Source: Aphelocoma coerulescens
Taxonomy: Eukaryota; Chordata; Aves; Passeriformes; Corvidae
Reading direction: 5' to 3'
DNA length: 64,000 nucleotides
NCBI RefSeq assembly: GCF_041296385.1
Contig: NC_091014.1
Span: forward strand, 66,844,578-66,908,577
Shown here piece by piece: positions 1 to 12,300 of the stretch. Both the position numbers and the translations under genes were made by a program. The notes under the pieces are model-generated. The model saw only the letters and a list, made by a program, of their open reading frames with translations, was not told the DNA's origin and ran no database searches. Every line of letters begins with the position of its first letter. The first letter of the stretch is position 1.

Positions 1-1615
1 CAAAGACGTAATTCATTTTTCTTTAGCATCTTATGCATTCTGCACTAATACAATGCAGAAATTTGATTGTCCTGGCCACAATGAAAGGTTAGGAAAAAAA
101 CATTGTAAGCTGACCAATTAAAGGAAGTCATCTGCCCAAAAAATTATTTACACAGTTTTCAAAGGCCAGAATAATACCTTATTCCACCTGCACGAGACTC
201 AAAACATTGGAGTAATCACTGGAACTGCAACAGGGCTTTTTGGTTGGCAGAATTACTCCTTTCAGCTGCTAGAACTTTAGTTCATCATCCTAGTTTTCTG
301 CTGACTGGTAGAACTACCAGATGGCTGTACTCTAGTTCAGTAGGTTAGAAGATCCTATCAGTCCAGTCTTCCTCCTGCAGAACTGACTTCAAGATATGGG
401 GGCATGAGGAGAAGTTTGTCTTACAGATAAATTTCTTCTATATTCCTCTAAGGAGGCTGAAAATGTTTTGAAGGAAAAAATTCATTCCTGAAAAGTCTTT
501 ATGTAATTATCATAGCAATAAATTATTACATCATTTATATAAATGTCTGTTATTCTCCAAAGCTCTTATCAGCATGGATATCTTTCAACTCAATGACTTC
601 TATTGATCAGCTGTAAATAAATAGTAAATGCTACTGGGCCAGTTTAATATTCTCTTATTCTTGCTTTACAAGAGGGCTGATTTGCCCTTGCTGTATCACT
701 GCTTTTGCATCCCACTTCCCAATAAAGTTTAATTTCTCAGTGTCCTCTTTGGAACAAGTATCACTTGTCCTGGGAGAAATATGGGAGAAACTCAATAGTC
801 TTTGATTAGGAAATTAAGCTTGGATCATAATCCTTATTTCAAAGAAGCACTCAGAAAATGAAATACTGAAACACCCATTAATTCGAAGAAGAAAATATTT
901 TACATTAAACCAAAAGGGCAAACCTGCAATTTCATCATTCTTGTAAGATCTAAGCATAGCAGCTTCTGAAGGCCATTTTGAACAATGAATTTCCAAAGCA
1001 AGTCATGCAATCAATCATCTTCCTTGTATTACAAGGTAATTAACAGCAATTGGGAAGGCCATTCTAAACTACAAAAACCTCTCTTGGTCTAAAAAGAAAA
1101 CTCACCTTGAAGCACAGCACTGATTAAAAAAGAATTAAAGCAAAATCACACTTAGGGAAGCATTTCTCAGTTAGTCAGGCCTTTAGCTTGAAAGTGCAAC
1201 ATTGTGGGCACCAAATTCTGCATCACCCTTCTCAGCAAGGTTCATAACCAGGCTTGGCATCTGCACTGTGCCTGCCTTCCAAATTCCCTCCTTGTCAAAA
1301 AAGGGCTCTTCAACTGAAGATGACTGTAAAATATGCTCAGAGAGGAGAGCAAGATTCGTGTGGAGAAGTGGTAATCTTCTTCAGGGAAGCCAAGAGGTGG
1401 CAACCAGAACTGAAACATCACAGTGTGCTAAGAATCCCTGCTGCATATGAAAGAGTGAGCCCGTTTTTTTCTCCAGCATGAAAATACCTGGCATTTTCAA
1501 ACAGATGAAGCAAGCCATCAAGAAACCCAGAAAGCATTGTTTCTTAAAGCAAGCAGAAAGGAAAACTGACTAGGAATGGAGATAAATAAGACAATTAAAG
1601 GTAACTTTAATTGTT
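1..1615. other. Non-coding AT-rich DNA, nothing identified
   Basis: I see no gene, RNA gene or recognisable repeat. Short ORFs are interrupted and lack coding character. A minus-strand splice-donor-like site (TTCAAG then GTGAGT) lies near 1107, but no convincing exon is attached to it. Confidence 0.6.
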
Positions 1616-1619
1616 GGTG

Positions 1620-2035
1620 CTGCTGGGCAGGGCTGGCACAGCATCCAACATTCCTCCAGCAGTGGGCAGGGGGTGGGCAAGGTCCCACCAGGGGACACAG
1701 CCAGGCCAGTGACCCAAACTGACCAAAGGGATATTCCCAACCATGTGACATTGACTCATACAAAACCTAAGAAAAGGAGGAGGTAGGGAGATCACTGATT
1801 ATTTACCATGCTGGCCTTCCAGAGCAACCACTGTGTGCTGGAGCCCTACTTCCCTTGGATGTTGCCTGCTGATGGAAAGTAGAGAATAAAATCTTTGGGC
1901 TTTTTCCTTTGCTCGTGCATATCCAGCCTTCACTTTTGCTTTAATAAACTTTATCTCATCCTCCTTGTTTTCCATCATGTTTTCTCTACCCTATCCAGCT
2001 AAGGAGTGATAGAGTAGCTTGGTGAGCACCCACCA
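1620..2035 (+). mobile_element. ERVL-like LTR, 3' part (solo, diverged)
   Basis: The stretch follows the order of an avian ERVL-type LTR read in sense: a block ending in a GACCAAAGGGATATTCC-like motif near 1715-1737, a middle block with a TGGAGCCCTACTTCCCTTGG motif near 1838, an AATAAA polyadenylation signal at 1943-1948 followed by TTTATCTCATCC, then a terminal tail with CCAGCTAAGGAGTGATAGAG near 1995-2015. The family assignment comes from memory of these LTRs. The left end is not clean and no target-site duplication was found. No retroviral coding sequence is present, so this is a solo or truncated LTR. Confidence 0.7.
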
Positions 2036-2044
2036 TACAGATAC

Positions 2045-2632
2045 TGGGTTTGCCTGGCAAAGTTCTGGTTTCGGGAGGGCTACAGGGGTGGCTTTTGTGA
2101 GGAGCTTCCAGAAGGCTCACCCATGTCCAGCAGAGCCAATGCCAGCTGGCTCCAGGACAGACCTGCCACTGGCCAAGGCTGAGCCCAGCAGAGATGGTGG
2201 TGACACCTTGGGGATAATGGACTTAAGAACAAAAGAAAAGTTCTTGCACAGCTGTAACTGGGTGCAGAGAAGAGTGGGGTGAGATGTGATGAACTGCCCT
2301 TAACCTCCATTCCCAACTCCCTGTGCTGCTGGGAGGAGAGAAGAGAGAGAATTGGGAATAAAATTAAGCCTGGGAAGGAGGGAGTGGTGGGGGGCAAGTG
2401 TTTTAAGATTTGTTTTACTTCCCATTATCCTGTTCTTTGTTAATGAATCCAACCCATTTCCCCAGGTCGAGTCTGGTTTTCCCACGACAGTGATGGGGGA
2501 GGGATCTCTCCCTGCCCCTATCTGAACTCCAGAGCCTTTCATTATCTTTTCTCTCCTCTGTCCAGCTAAGAAAGGCAGTGCTAGAGAGGCTTTGGTGGGT
2601 GCCTGGGATCCAGCCAGGTAAAACTGACTACA
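2045..2632 (+). mobile_element. Second ERVL-like LTR, 3' part, in tandem orientation
   Basis: A second LTR tail follows the first by about 570 bp. Recognisable blocks are CCACTGGCCAAGGCTGAGCC near 2165, a GGGAATAAAATTAAGCCTGG-like purine-rich stretch near 2352, TGTTTTAAGATTTG near 2400, a CATTATCTTTTCTCTCC block near 2540, and the terminus with GGCTTTGGTGGGTGCCTGGG and GACTACA ending near 2632. The polyadenylation signal position appears degenerate (AATGAA near 2440). The tails at 1960-2035 and 2530-2632 are alignable, so the two LTRs are related but not identical. No coding remnant lies between them. Confidence 0.7.
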
Positions 2633-2639
2633 CAACGCC

Positions 2640-4744
2640 ATTCAGCAGCAATACCTTGGCTTCTGAAGGTCTCTGACTGGCTGCTAAACGCCCGAAATAC
2701 AAGACAGAGAGATGCAGGCACTAAGGAGAGGCCTGTGGGGATATCAGCACAGTGAACCAGAAACAGTGTCAACAGAACCGCCTCAGCTGCAACTGTGCAA
2801 CACGGTCAGCCCAGGAGAATGTCCCTGTGAAGGACAAACAAAGCATCTGCAACTAAAACAATTAATTTCAAAATTCAGGGCAGCCGGACCGGTGTGACCA
2901 CCCACAGACATCTTCCAACTTTCCATGGGAAGAGTGATCAGCACGGTTTTGAAAGCAAATATTGCTATTAAAAGGGGAGAACTCCCACAGAAGTACACAC
3001 AATAAGATTTCAGAGCATATCAGTGCTTGGAAGTGGTACCAGTTAACCTGAGTAAGGTGTTTATTTTGTTGTTTGTCTTAGAGGTGGAAGGGAGCAAGAA
3101 GCAGCTGAGTTCAGCCCTCCTCCTGATAGGAGCACATCAGTGGCTCTCTGAGGCTACTCACGGAGCAAACACCAGAACCACCAGGAAGTTTAGTGGAAAC
3201 TTCCATTTTGTTCTCACAACCAGGGAAAAGCATCTAGATTATCCAGCTTTTCTCCAGCCAGGAAAGCAGTTTCATTGTGTTTCAATTTGCTTTTGTATTT
3301 GGAGCATGAAAAACATTCTGGAGAGGTTTGCTGTGCCCAAAGGAAAAGAAATAATCATGAGCATTAAGTATTTATACTGCACCATATATATATTAATGTC
3401 ACCTATTTTTACCACTAAAAGCCACATTAAAGCCCTTTTGCTTTTAATAAAATTTGTTATTGAAAATAAAACCTCTTTTTATATTCTGTATAATTCATAT
3501 TGTTCTATCATGCAAACATATGGCTCAGATTGCTCATTCACATCAAGAAAAATATGTTTATTCTCCCACTGACTCAGTGCTATAAGAAACTTAATTCACT
3601 CAAAAGTTACCCATAATATAACTCAAGAAATGAATATTTAAATCCTTCAGAGCCTTCTTACTGGGAAAAGGTACTCTGATAACTAAAGAGAGCTGCTTTT
3701 CATCAGGAAAATCAACAGCTTTACAACAAAAAATAACTACTGGTACAAACATTAGCATTTTCTTCACTGTTACAAATATGATTCAATTTGAAAGTGTGCA
3801 TACAGGTAATTTCCACCTATTTAAGCCCAGTCTGCAGACAGCACCCAACAGCCTGGAGTAGTACTTTATTACTCAGCTGTGCACTGGCTAAAATTTCTAT
3901 CCAGTTGCTCAGCACTTCACAAGCAACCAACAATTTGGGTCTAGAGCAGGCTAATCAGCGTAACAGAGTTATCTAATCACCACCACAGCGCTGACATGCC
4001 ACTGCAGGCACACCCTCCCCTGCACAAGCACAGCTCTGGCACAGGACTGCAAAACTAGAGTATCAATGCAATCCCCTCTGTTCTTTGCAGACCAAGAGCC
4101 AGACTGCAAAAAAACCAAAGATCCTCCTTCTGTTAATGGACTTGGACCTCTTTGATGTCTCGCTCTTCTAAGATGAAGCTTTTTAAAGAAGAAAAAAGTA
4201 CTCTGTCAATAATTACAAGCAGTATGACTTGTGCTCAAACACGACAAGTTTTACTTTTGGAGAACAAGTGGTGTGAAAGTGATTTCCTTCGTTATTTGAA
4301 AGATTTCTGTTGTGTTTTCAGATAATATACTTTCAGGCATTCATCTTACAAGAAATATTCTTGGATATTCTTTTTTCCTTGGAAGTATTTCTGAAGGGTT
4401 TTTAAAAACTGACAGGTATATTCATAGCGCCTTAACAAAAAGACTCCCCGTGTGTGTGCAGCAGCTTGACTTTCACCCCTTGGATTTTGCAAAGTTATCA
4501 CTGTGTCAGTCCTTTTGGTCAACCCAGAAGGATTCTGCATTGGACAAAACCAGAATACATCATGGAAGCAACACCTGGGATCAGAAACTGATTCCAAAAA
4601 TTTTGAAACGTTCCCGGGTTTAACTGCATTACAGAAAACTTGCCTCTGAAAGTTTCTTCTTCCACTGTACTTCACACTAAAATGGAAATGGCTTTGGACT
4701 TTTCTGCTTTAACTGTCCTCAGTTTTTTGTGCAAAAATGATTGA
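2640..4744. other. Non-coding DNA, nothing identified
   Basis: Single-copy-looking, AT-rich DNA. A 181-codon open frame at 3027-3572 (+) starts at a non-ATG codon, has no recognisable domain and is judged to be chance. No RNA gene or clear repeat was seen. Confidence 0.6.
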
Positions 4745-5035
4745 AAATGATGTGATCTATGTGACATGATACATAGGATATGATATCTGTGTTGTGTATC
4801 AGATGACACATATGACATCATATGACGTGATACATGACAGATATGACAATATGATTACACAAATCATATGTTATATAATGGCACATGGCAAATGCAATTT
4901 GTGTTATATATGAAATATATAAATATATATATGAAATAAATGTGATATATATTATTAATGGCACATATATAATATATGTGATAGGATATATGGCTTATAT
5001 ATATGAGAGAGATATGAGATATGATATAACAGGAC
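4745..5035. repeat. Degenerate TATGA/TATAT-rich low-complexity patch
   Basis: About 290 bp consists of imperfect iterations of short words such as CATATGA, GATATG, TGATACAT and TATATA, without a fixed period. It ends next to a T12-13 run at 5037-5048. Self-complementary words like CATATG are frequent, so the strand could form many small hairpins. It looks like a decayed microsatellite or cryptically simple DNA. Confidence 0.7.
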
Positions 5036-5049
5036 TTTTTTTTTTTTTG

Positions 5050-6265
5050 AAAGATCCTCATAAGAACATGTTCCAGCAGACTAAGCTCACCTATTTTCCG
5101 GATTTTTTGTGTATTTGAAGAAGGAACGGATTTAGAAAAAACCAGATGAGTCACAACCTTGTGCAGTCCTGAACCCCAAACGATCAGGAAAGCAATGATT
5201 TTCATTACCACAATGCCCACTTCATGTTCAGTAAAAACTTTAAATATCATATAAATTCTCCACTTAATAGCTGGATTTTCTGCAATCTGCCTGGATTAAG
5301 CTACATTGTCTCAAGATACTAACTGTGACAAATCTCATTTTCAAACCTACTACAATATGTTTCAAAATCTAGTCCAAAAGCCCTTTTACTGCCTTTCAGT
5401 AAAAATCACCTATTAACTATGCTGAATCACAGTGCACTATATAAATGGAAGCAAGAATCTAATAAAAGATAGGATATTAATAAAAATGAGGAGTGGGAAG
5501 ATGGATCAACAACTGAGAAAGCCGCTTAGCAACGAGAAGGGTGCAGAAATGAAAAGGATGCTGCACACAGGAAGCAAATTTATGCAAAACACAGGCTAGA
5601 GTACAACTGAACAAGGATCTGCCTTTGAGTAATAAAAGAGCATTTCTTACACATGTTTAGGAAAAAGCACTTAGTTAAAAAACATTAGCAGTCACTACTG
5701 GCAACTGGACTACCAGGTATGGGGCAGGTATTTTTGTACACTGCCATGGTTAAAAAGAGTTTTCTGTCCTAAATACACTTCAAAATTAAAACCAGTTGTG
5801 CAGAATGAAAATTCAAATCCTGTTCCAGTTATTTGAAAAGTCAGTGCAGCTAAGGAAGAACGTAAGTGAAAACAGGAGGAAGGGTGGAATTTTTTATTTC
5901 CGTAGTAACCATCGTACAATACTTCATAATTGAGAAAAGTTTTAACTCACTTTACAAATAGCTTGGAAAGAATTCCTCAAGCACTTGGAACGTGTCAGTT
6001 TTGCTGCCTGGAGTCTCAGATCCAAACAACTGATGTCTGTCTGCTTTGTTTTAGCCCACACCTGTCCAACTGGTACCGTGCAACGGGCACCTCTGTGCGA
6101 TTTTCACTGACATATCCTCTCCCCTCAGGCTCTCATCTCCAGAGAATTCAAAGGTTAAACAACCATGACCAATCAATGGCAACAAGAGATTTTAGTAAAC
6201 TTAAAGAAAGAATGTCTTAAAAATTTAATGTTTAAAATTGAATAGTTAAACAATGCTGCACATAC
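5050..6265. other. Non-coding DNA, nothing identified
   Basis: No gene or clear repeat. A good minus-strand donor (AATAG then GTGAGC) lies at about 5093-5094 and has an open frame upstream in a 128-codon minus-strand ORF, but no strong acceptor goes with it. Confidence 0.55.
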
Positions 6266-6431
6266 CTGTGAAGGGCCTTATTTGAAATGTCAGCCTTGCT
6301 ATCGTCAGGCCATAATAAATACACAAGGCTCCGGTTTTCTGGGCACTCGAGCTCTGTTGCTTCATTTTCTTTCCTTGTCCAAGATCAACTTCATCAAAAG
6401 GATGGGATGAGTATTTATCCAATAATTGACA
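6266..6431 (-). other. Candidate internal exon, 166 nt, unrecognised
   Basis: Read on the minus strand, a pyrimidine-rich tract (CCCACCATCCCTCTCTTATT) runs into an AG acceptor, and 166 nt later CACAG is followed by GTATGTG, a near-consensus donor. The frame starting at the first base is open for all 55 codons; the other two frames have stops. The peptide (starting CQLLDKYSSHPFDEVDLGQG) matches no family I know. The orientation agrees with transcription from the CpG island at 21-23 kb. A chance pseudo-exon is a serious alternative: a random 55-codon open stretch is not rare. Confidence 0.2.
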
Positions 6432-7459
6432 CTAATAAGAGAGGGATGGTGGGAACAAAACTTCTGGATAAGCTCACATTATCTAAAGCAGGAGCTGCCT
6501 ACTGGCCCATGCTGATGGACCGATCATGTGTGGTCACTCTTGTTTCCCATGTCTAGACACAGCCCTCTGAAGGGCCCAGCTCTGGGGCACAGACTGCTCC
6601 ACCCTGTGCTTCGTTTCCAAAATCAAGCACAGAATGGTATTCTAGGAAGAGAAACAAAGCTATCCAAACCACACCAAAATTGCACCAGGACAAGGAATCT
6701 GCTGCCCACTCAATGCCTCTTGTAGAAGAGGGGTGAGTTAAGGGTCCCTAAGCAGAATTCCCCTGGCAGATACTCAGACATTCCTGGGACACCTCTCACC
6801 TATCTTTAGAAACATTCTGCAGCACACAGATCTGTACCTATTCTCAGTTCAGTGGAGAGGGGCTTTCCACATGCAAACATCTCCATTTAGAAGACCAAGG
6901 ACGTGCTGCTGACTCCATTGGGTGGAGAGAACTCCCTTGTGCATGAATACATCAAGTCCAAAGAGTCAGAGTCACGTCCTATCTACTAGCACTGGGCACC
7001 AGCCAAGGGTGAGACAGCTTTAGGAAACCTTATTTCTGGCAGCAGTTGATTGTCTTTTAGTCAAATGTGACACAGAGGGTTGGCCTCATCATTACAGATA
7101 AATAAGGAATACTGCAGTGACAAGAGACCAGGGAAACACAGCAAGACCACTGGAAGATGCAGCCTTGAACTTTCTTGAGGAAACGAGGATGTGCCAAGTG
7201 AAGAAAATCCAACTATACACAGTGGACAGCAACCATGCAAACTGCAAAGAGCCCAGACTGTAACTGTCATACATGAAATCCCTAATTAGCTTGGTCTTTG
7301 CATATTAAGTGTTTTAATTAATTAATTTTGAGTTAAATATTTTTAAATTGAATGTTAAAATTAAACCATCAGCCCAGGTACCAAAAACCAAGTTCCATTA
7401 ATCACTTGTACACCATAAGAGTTATCTTTCCTGTGTTTACTGTATACTTTTACAAGTGT
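6432..7459. other. Non-coding DNA, nothing identified
   Basis: No gene or clear repeat. Scattered splice-like sites (for example a minus-strand donor near 6795) have no supporting exon. Confidence 0.55.
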
Positions 7460-8057
7460 TTTAAGATGTGTTGGATGTATTTTTTGGTGGTTTTACTTGT
7501 ACTTTGGTTCCAAGGCAGATTTCAAAACCCCAGTTCCAACAAACAGCCCAGCCCCCATAGCCATTACCCTGTAAGCTCCATGGCAACCTGAATTTTAATG
7601 ATCCTTATCTCAACTAATACCACCCCTCTGACAAGGATGAGCCATTGGTGGACAGAGATAATCTGTCAAAGGGAAAACACCAATCACTTTAAACCTAAGG
7701 GGTGGGCTGTGGGCGGGCTGTGGGCGGAGCAAAGGCACTATAAAACAAGGGGCCAGCAAAAGACACGCCCCTTCTCTCCAGCCTTGCTGAGGTGGAGTTC
7801 AGTGCTGGGAAGGCCTGACTCCTATTAAGGAGCCTTTAGTAATTTCTTTGGCTTTTGGACCAGCCAAAAGCCAGCCGAGCACTGTAAGTCCTTTTTCTCT
7901 ACCTGAGGTCCAGTGCTGTTTCAGCCAGAAGATCTAAAATCCCTGCGCTCCTCGGGCATACCATCTATCGAGCCATAGGATCCCAAATTTTTTTTTCACT
8001 TTTCTGTTTTCAATAAATTATTTTAATTTTTAACTAAGAGTTGTCTCATTTCTCACA
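7460..8057 (+). mobile_element. Solo LTR of an endogenous retrovirus, plus strand
   Basis: The segment has the order of a retroviral U3-R-U5. There is a reverse CCAAT near 7644, then two perfect copies of the 11-mer GGGCTGTGGGC (7704-7714 and 7715-7725) forming two GGGCGG Sp1-type boxes, a TATAAAA box at 7739-7745, an AATAAA signal at 8012-8017, and a U5-like end at TTTCTCACA, 8057. No primer-binding site follows the end, so it is a solo or 3' LTR. The left boundary is uncertain (TGTG near 7468 is one option) and I found no convincing target-site duplication. The class (ERV1, ERVK or ERVL) is not determined. Confidence 0.65.
7704..7745 (+). promoter_or_regulatory. LTR core promoter: duplicated GC boxes and TATA box
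   Basis: A perfect 11-bp tandem duplication yields GGGCGG at 7711-7716 and 7722-7727, followed 11 bp later by TATAAAA. The expected start site would be about 25-30 bp downstream of the TATA box. This is an intact-looking retroviral promoter whose present activity is unknown. Confidence 0.55.
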
Positions 8058-9307
8058 GTTACCAGCAGAAGAAATCTGATGCTGAAAGTTGCCTGTGGAC
8101 CTCTGGCGAACTGAGAGCACAATAAGTTCCTGCCATGTGAAGGACAGATGCAGGGAGTACAAGAGGATTACGGCGCTTAACAAGAGCACGTGAGAACCAG
8201 AGCTTGCATAACATCACTGAGAACCATGTCAGGAAGAGAATTAATTCAAAAGTCTTCTACTTCAGAGTTACGTACAAGGTTTTAGGAGAAGATAAGCAAG
8301 GCTATCAGCCTGAAATTAAACAGGCTGCTTATTACATTTGTGTTTGGCATACCCAAGTCAGCATGGTTAGCCAAATCGTGACCTCCAAACTTAAAGGAAA
8401 AGCACTTCACAGAAAGAAGTTAAACTGAGGTTCAAGAGCACTTTGCTTTTGCCATGGCAGAATACAGAATAAAATGCTGCAGTAAATGAACTGAGCAAGG
8501 TGTAGCACATAATGGAGGATTAACTAGCTGCTCACTAGCCAGGCCACTCCTGCATACATCAAATTGCTAACCCAGGCTCCAAGGACAATATTTACGTGCT
8601 AACAGAACAGATCTCAAGACTTCAAGCACTCAGCAGTCTGTGCCTTAAGACACAGACCAAAGTTCTTCTGTCATATAGCTGTTGGAACAACCTGTACAAG
8701 CAGAGAGTGAATGCCCCTACAGCACAAAAGGAGGAAGAACTTAAATACTGGCTGAAATGAACCAATCAAATATGTAAAAAGAGAATGAGGGGGAAAAACC
8801 TGGAGAGATAAATGACTCCAAGTATTCCCTGTATCTTAAGACAGCACAAGGTTATGTATAAAGCTGTTGGTTGGAAGCTCAGAATACCTTTATGGTACCC
8901 ATTAAGCAAATGTATTCTGCAGATTACTTTCCCAGCAAAGAAGGCAAATAAAGAAAAAGCATAGATATTTTGATGATATAAAAGGTTAATACTAGTAAAG
9001 CTTATGTCTTAACCTAAAAGAAATAGCATGACTAAACATGAGTCTAAACAACTCCAGAAAGAACTAGAATTTACAGAGTAAATCAAAGAAATAAGGTAAA
9101 TTCCCTAAAAATAACACCAACATTAATACCACATTTGCAAATGGAGGCCCCTCAAACTGTTCAGGTGACCACAAAGATGTTACAACAAAGGGCTGTTGCA
9201 AAAAACCCTCAATTTCTTTCCATGTCTGGTCTGAATTGCTATTATTTGTTGTTTATAATGCTCAGTGATGGTTCTGTCTCCTCGAGATAAACTCACACGA
9301 GGCCTAC
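8058..9307. other. Non-coding DNA, nothing identified
   Basis: No gene, RNA gene or recognisable repeat was seen between the LTR and the weak candidate exon at 9308. Confidence 0.55.
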
Positions 9308-9390
9308 CTGGAGAGCAGTCCTTGTAGGCACGATGGTTAAGCACACTCTGTGACTCCAGAACAAACCAAACTCTTTTGCAACACCAGTAA
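9308..9390 (-). other. Weak candidate exon, 83 nt
   Basis: On the minus strand an AAAGTTTCAG acceptor with a poor pyrimidine tract and a CTCCAG/GTAGGC donor flank 83 nt. One frame stays open for 27 codons (starting YWCCKRVWFVLESQSVLNHR). It does not join in frame with the 6266-6431 candidate. No family is recognised and it is probably a pseudo-exon. Confidence 0.12.
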
Positions 9391-12300
9391 CTGAAACTTT
9401 CTTTCCCAAAGAGGTGCTGATTACCCTGCCTCTAGCCACAGTAAGGACACTAGGAGGGAAAATCCCTCAGCATCTGGTGACTCACTGAAAACATGGTTAG
9501 TGTCCACATGGACAGAACTTATGGTTTATAGAGGAAGGACGATTTGACAGCCTCAGAGGTTTTTCTTCTTGTTCTTCCTATATCAGGAACCCAACTATTG
9601 CACCCCTGAGAACACATAGTTTTAAAGCAGTCTGAATGAACACTGGGAATTTGATCACATTGACGGTCCCTTCTCTCAGCACCAAGGAGCCCAATTCCTA
9701 CTGCTGACCAAAACACTGCACTGGGAGCAAAAACCAAGAGCCCTTTCTGTCACAGAAACTTTAAATCTGCACAAGAAACACAGCACAAAGCCATGGTGGA
9801 AAAGAGCTTTAGTGCTGCCACCTGAGAAAAACCAACCATGAGTGTCTCTGCTGTCAGTGGATCAAGTGCCACGGTGTCATCCTGCCATCAAGATGCTGTT
9901 TCTAAGTTAATGGATTTCTAATGAAGACCAACCTCGATCTCCTTTTTGTGATTCCAGGTCTCTTTTTGTGTGCCACTGCTGCCCTTGAGGCTGAAAACCA
10001 GTAAGGCAGAGCTTCCACATTCCCACTGTTACTACTCCTCTCTCAAGCTTTGCCCATTCAGTCCTTCAAGGACTCTGTGCCAGAAGGCAAAGGAATGCAC
10101 AGGCTTAACAGAATTTCTTCACCAAATTTATTTCAGAGAATTTAGGAGTTCCAATTCCTCAAAACTACAAGTCCCAAGACACACTTTCCCTTACACTGAG
10201 CTGACTCCCTCCTCAAAGCATCCACAGCTGGGAGAACACTTCCTTGCCTTCACCCAGAAATTTTTAGTAGGATTCATCACTCACTGAGGAACTGGGGGAT
10301 AAAATGGTAAATGAAATTCATGCTGGTAAATGCAAAGTAATGCAGGGAGGAAATCCCTTTCCCTCAGCACTGGGCAGGCTACTGCACCTTAGAGAGAAAG
10401 GAAAACTATAATGAAATAATGCACATCAATTCTATGCAGGTAGTGATTTAGTACTCAGTAGCAGGTAGAATTTCAGAAGCTGATGAGAAAAAAAAAGGGG
10501 GGGGGAAGAAAAGCTCATTATATCATGGTATGATTTTTCTACATCTCTAGAGCTGGAAAGGGATCAGAAATGACAAGGATAGTCAGAGGTGTAAAATGTT
10601 TTCTGTATGCAAAGCATTTGAACAGACTGGGAAGATTCAGCTGGGAAGGAATTTGATAAAAGTCTACAAAAATTTACAAGCAGCATTGACAAACTGAATA
10701 GACAGCAATCCTGCATCACTTCTCATAATACAAGAATTATCAGATAGCACTTTGAAAAACAACAAAAGGAGGTGGTTTTCCCACACAGCATGCAGTTTAC
10801 CTGGATTTCTGTTTATAACAGAAGCTTACTTATCATTCAAGAACAATTAGACAAATTCTATGGATAGAAACTCCCACCGACAGCTATTGAACACAAAACT
10901 GACTCTGCTGCCAGACAGAATGTACCTGTGATGCAGCCAGCCAGAAGCTGAGAGGGTATATATGGAGAAACACAATTTCCCTATACTTAGATAAAAAAAT
11001 ACCTAGCCCAGCAAATACCAACAAGTGAGAAGAATGCTTAAGCTGACCCAAACATCCACTCTTACACTTTTCTCCTGTGTCATCTGCCCAATCAAAAGAG
11101 TCACACTGGTCTTCAAATTGTTTCTAGGAAAGCAGCTATTCCCTTTTCTGTCACAATGAAACAGGAATGAGATCTCACCTTTTTATTTTTTTTAAACACT
11201 CTAATGTTGTATAGATATTTATGCCTTACCACATCCTGCTGATCACTTGTGTTTTGATGGCTTTACTTTTTGTTGTATCGTGCTTTTTATGGTGCAAAAC
11301 AGTGGAGGGTTTGTGTTCTAGTGATCTTCTGCTTGGACCAAAAGCTGCCAAAGCACAACATTAAAAAAGCCAGAGCATGCAGAAGAATTTATTTTTAAAA
11401 TTTTAAGTGGCAGTTTACTACTTCTCTCTTAAAGCAATATGTTCCTCAGACATTATTTCATCCTCCTTATGTGCCAGAACTGCTCCTAACCACTCATACC
11501 ATTATTGCAAAGATCATTCACTTTTGTGACAGAACAAATTTCAGGTTTAGGTGCTGGTTTACGTATTTTAAGGCATTGGCCTTTCTGCTTAGCCTTGTTG
11601 GAAATTATGGATCCCCTTCACAGGGGAAGAAGGAAGGCCAGAGAAACTGCCATCCCAATTAATTTCCATTGCATCCATCATCACTTGGTACTTCAAAATT
11701 CAGGCTCTGAATTTTTGAATTCTTGCTGTGAACGCTTGCTGGGTCACTGTGTTTGTTTTTGGTATATCATTACACTTGTTAGCAGCAGAACACACAAGCT
11801 TGCTTTACTGGGTCTGCTTTGCTACTCATAGCTAGACAAATTAATTTTGATTACAACCTTCTTCCTGCTCCCCCAAATGAATAAAACCATCATTCTGATG
11901 GATTGCACTGCTTGGCTACAGCAACAACATGCGAGATAATTCCACCTTACAACCCAAGAGGTATTTATCACAAAATACTTTTTACACTTACTGAAAGAGG
12001 ATTAAAAAATTTGTGATTCTGTGATAGCACAGCCATTATGGGCTTAACAACTGAAGATAACAAATTCCTTGAGGACCATGTCTTAGCTTTGTTTTCAAGG
12101 AAAGGACATAGGTAATCTACTCCCTTAAGCAAAGCTTTGGGGGTTTTTTAGTGCTTTTTCCTGAACTCTTCAAACTCTAAGTCTCTGGCTGTTCAATCAT
12201 GGAAAACGCTCTTGTGCAAGAGGACAGGACTTCTGAGGGCTTGCAATGATGATGGCTCTGGAAACAAGCTGATCATACCATGTGCTCAGCATCTCAATTC

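Noticed and set aside
1108..1121. 14-nt minus-strand microexon before a GTGAGT donor
   Set aside because: The acceptor tract is A/T-mixed and weak, and 14 nt would shift the frame. It is much weaker than the 18273-18287 case.
3027..3572. 181-codon plus-strand ORF in AT-rich DNA
   Set aside because: It begins at a TTG codon, has no domain or signal that I recognise, and has no splice or promoter context. Length alone is not enough.
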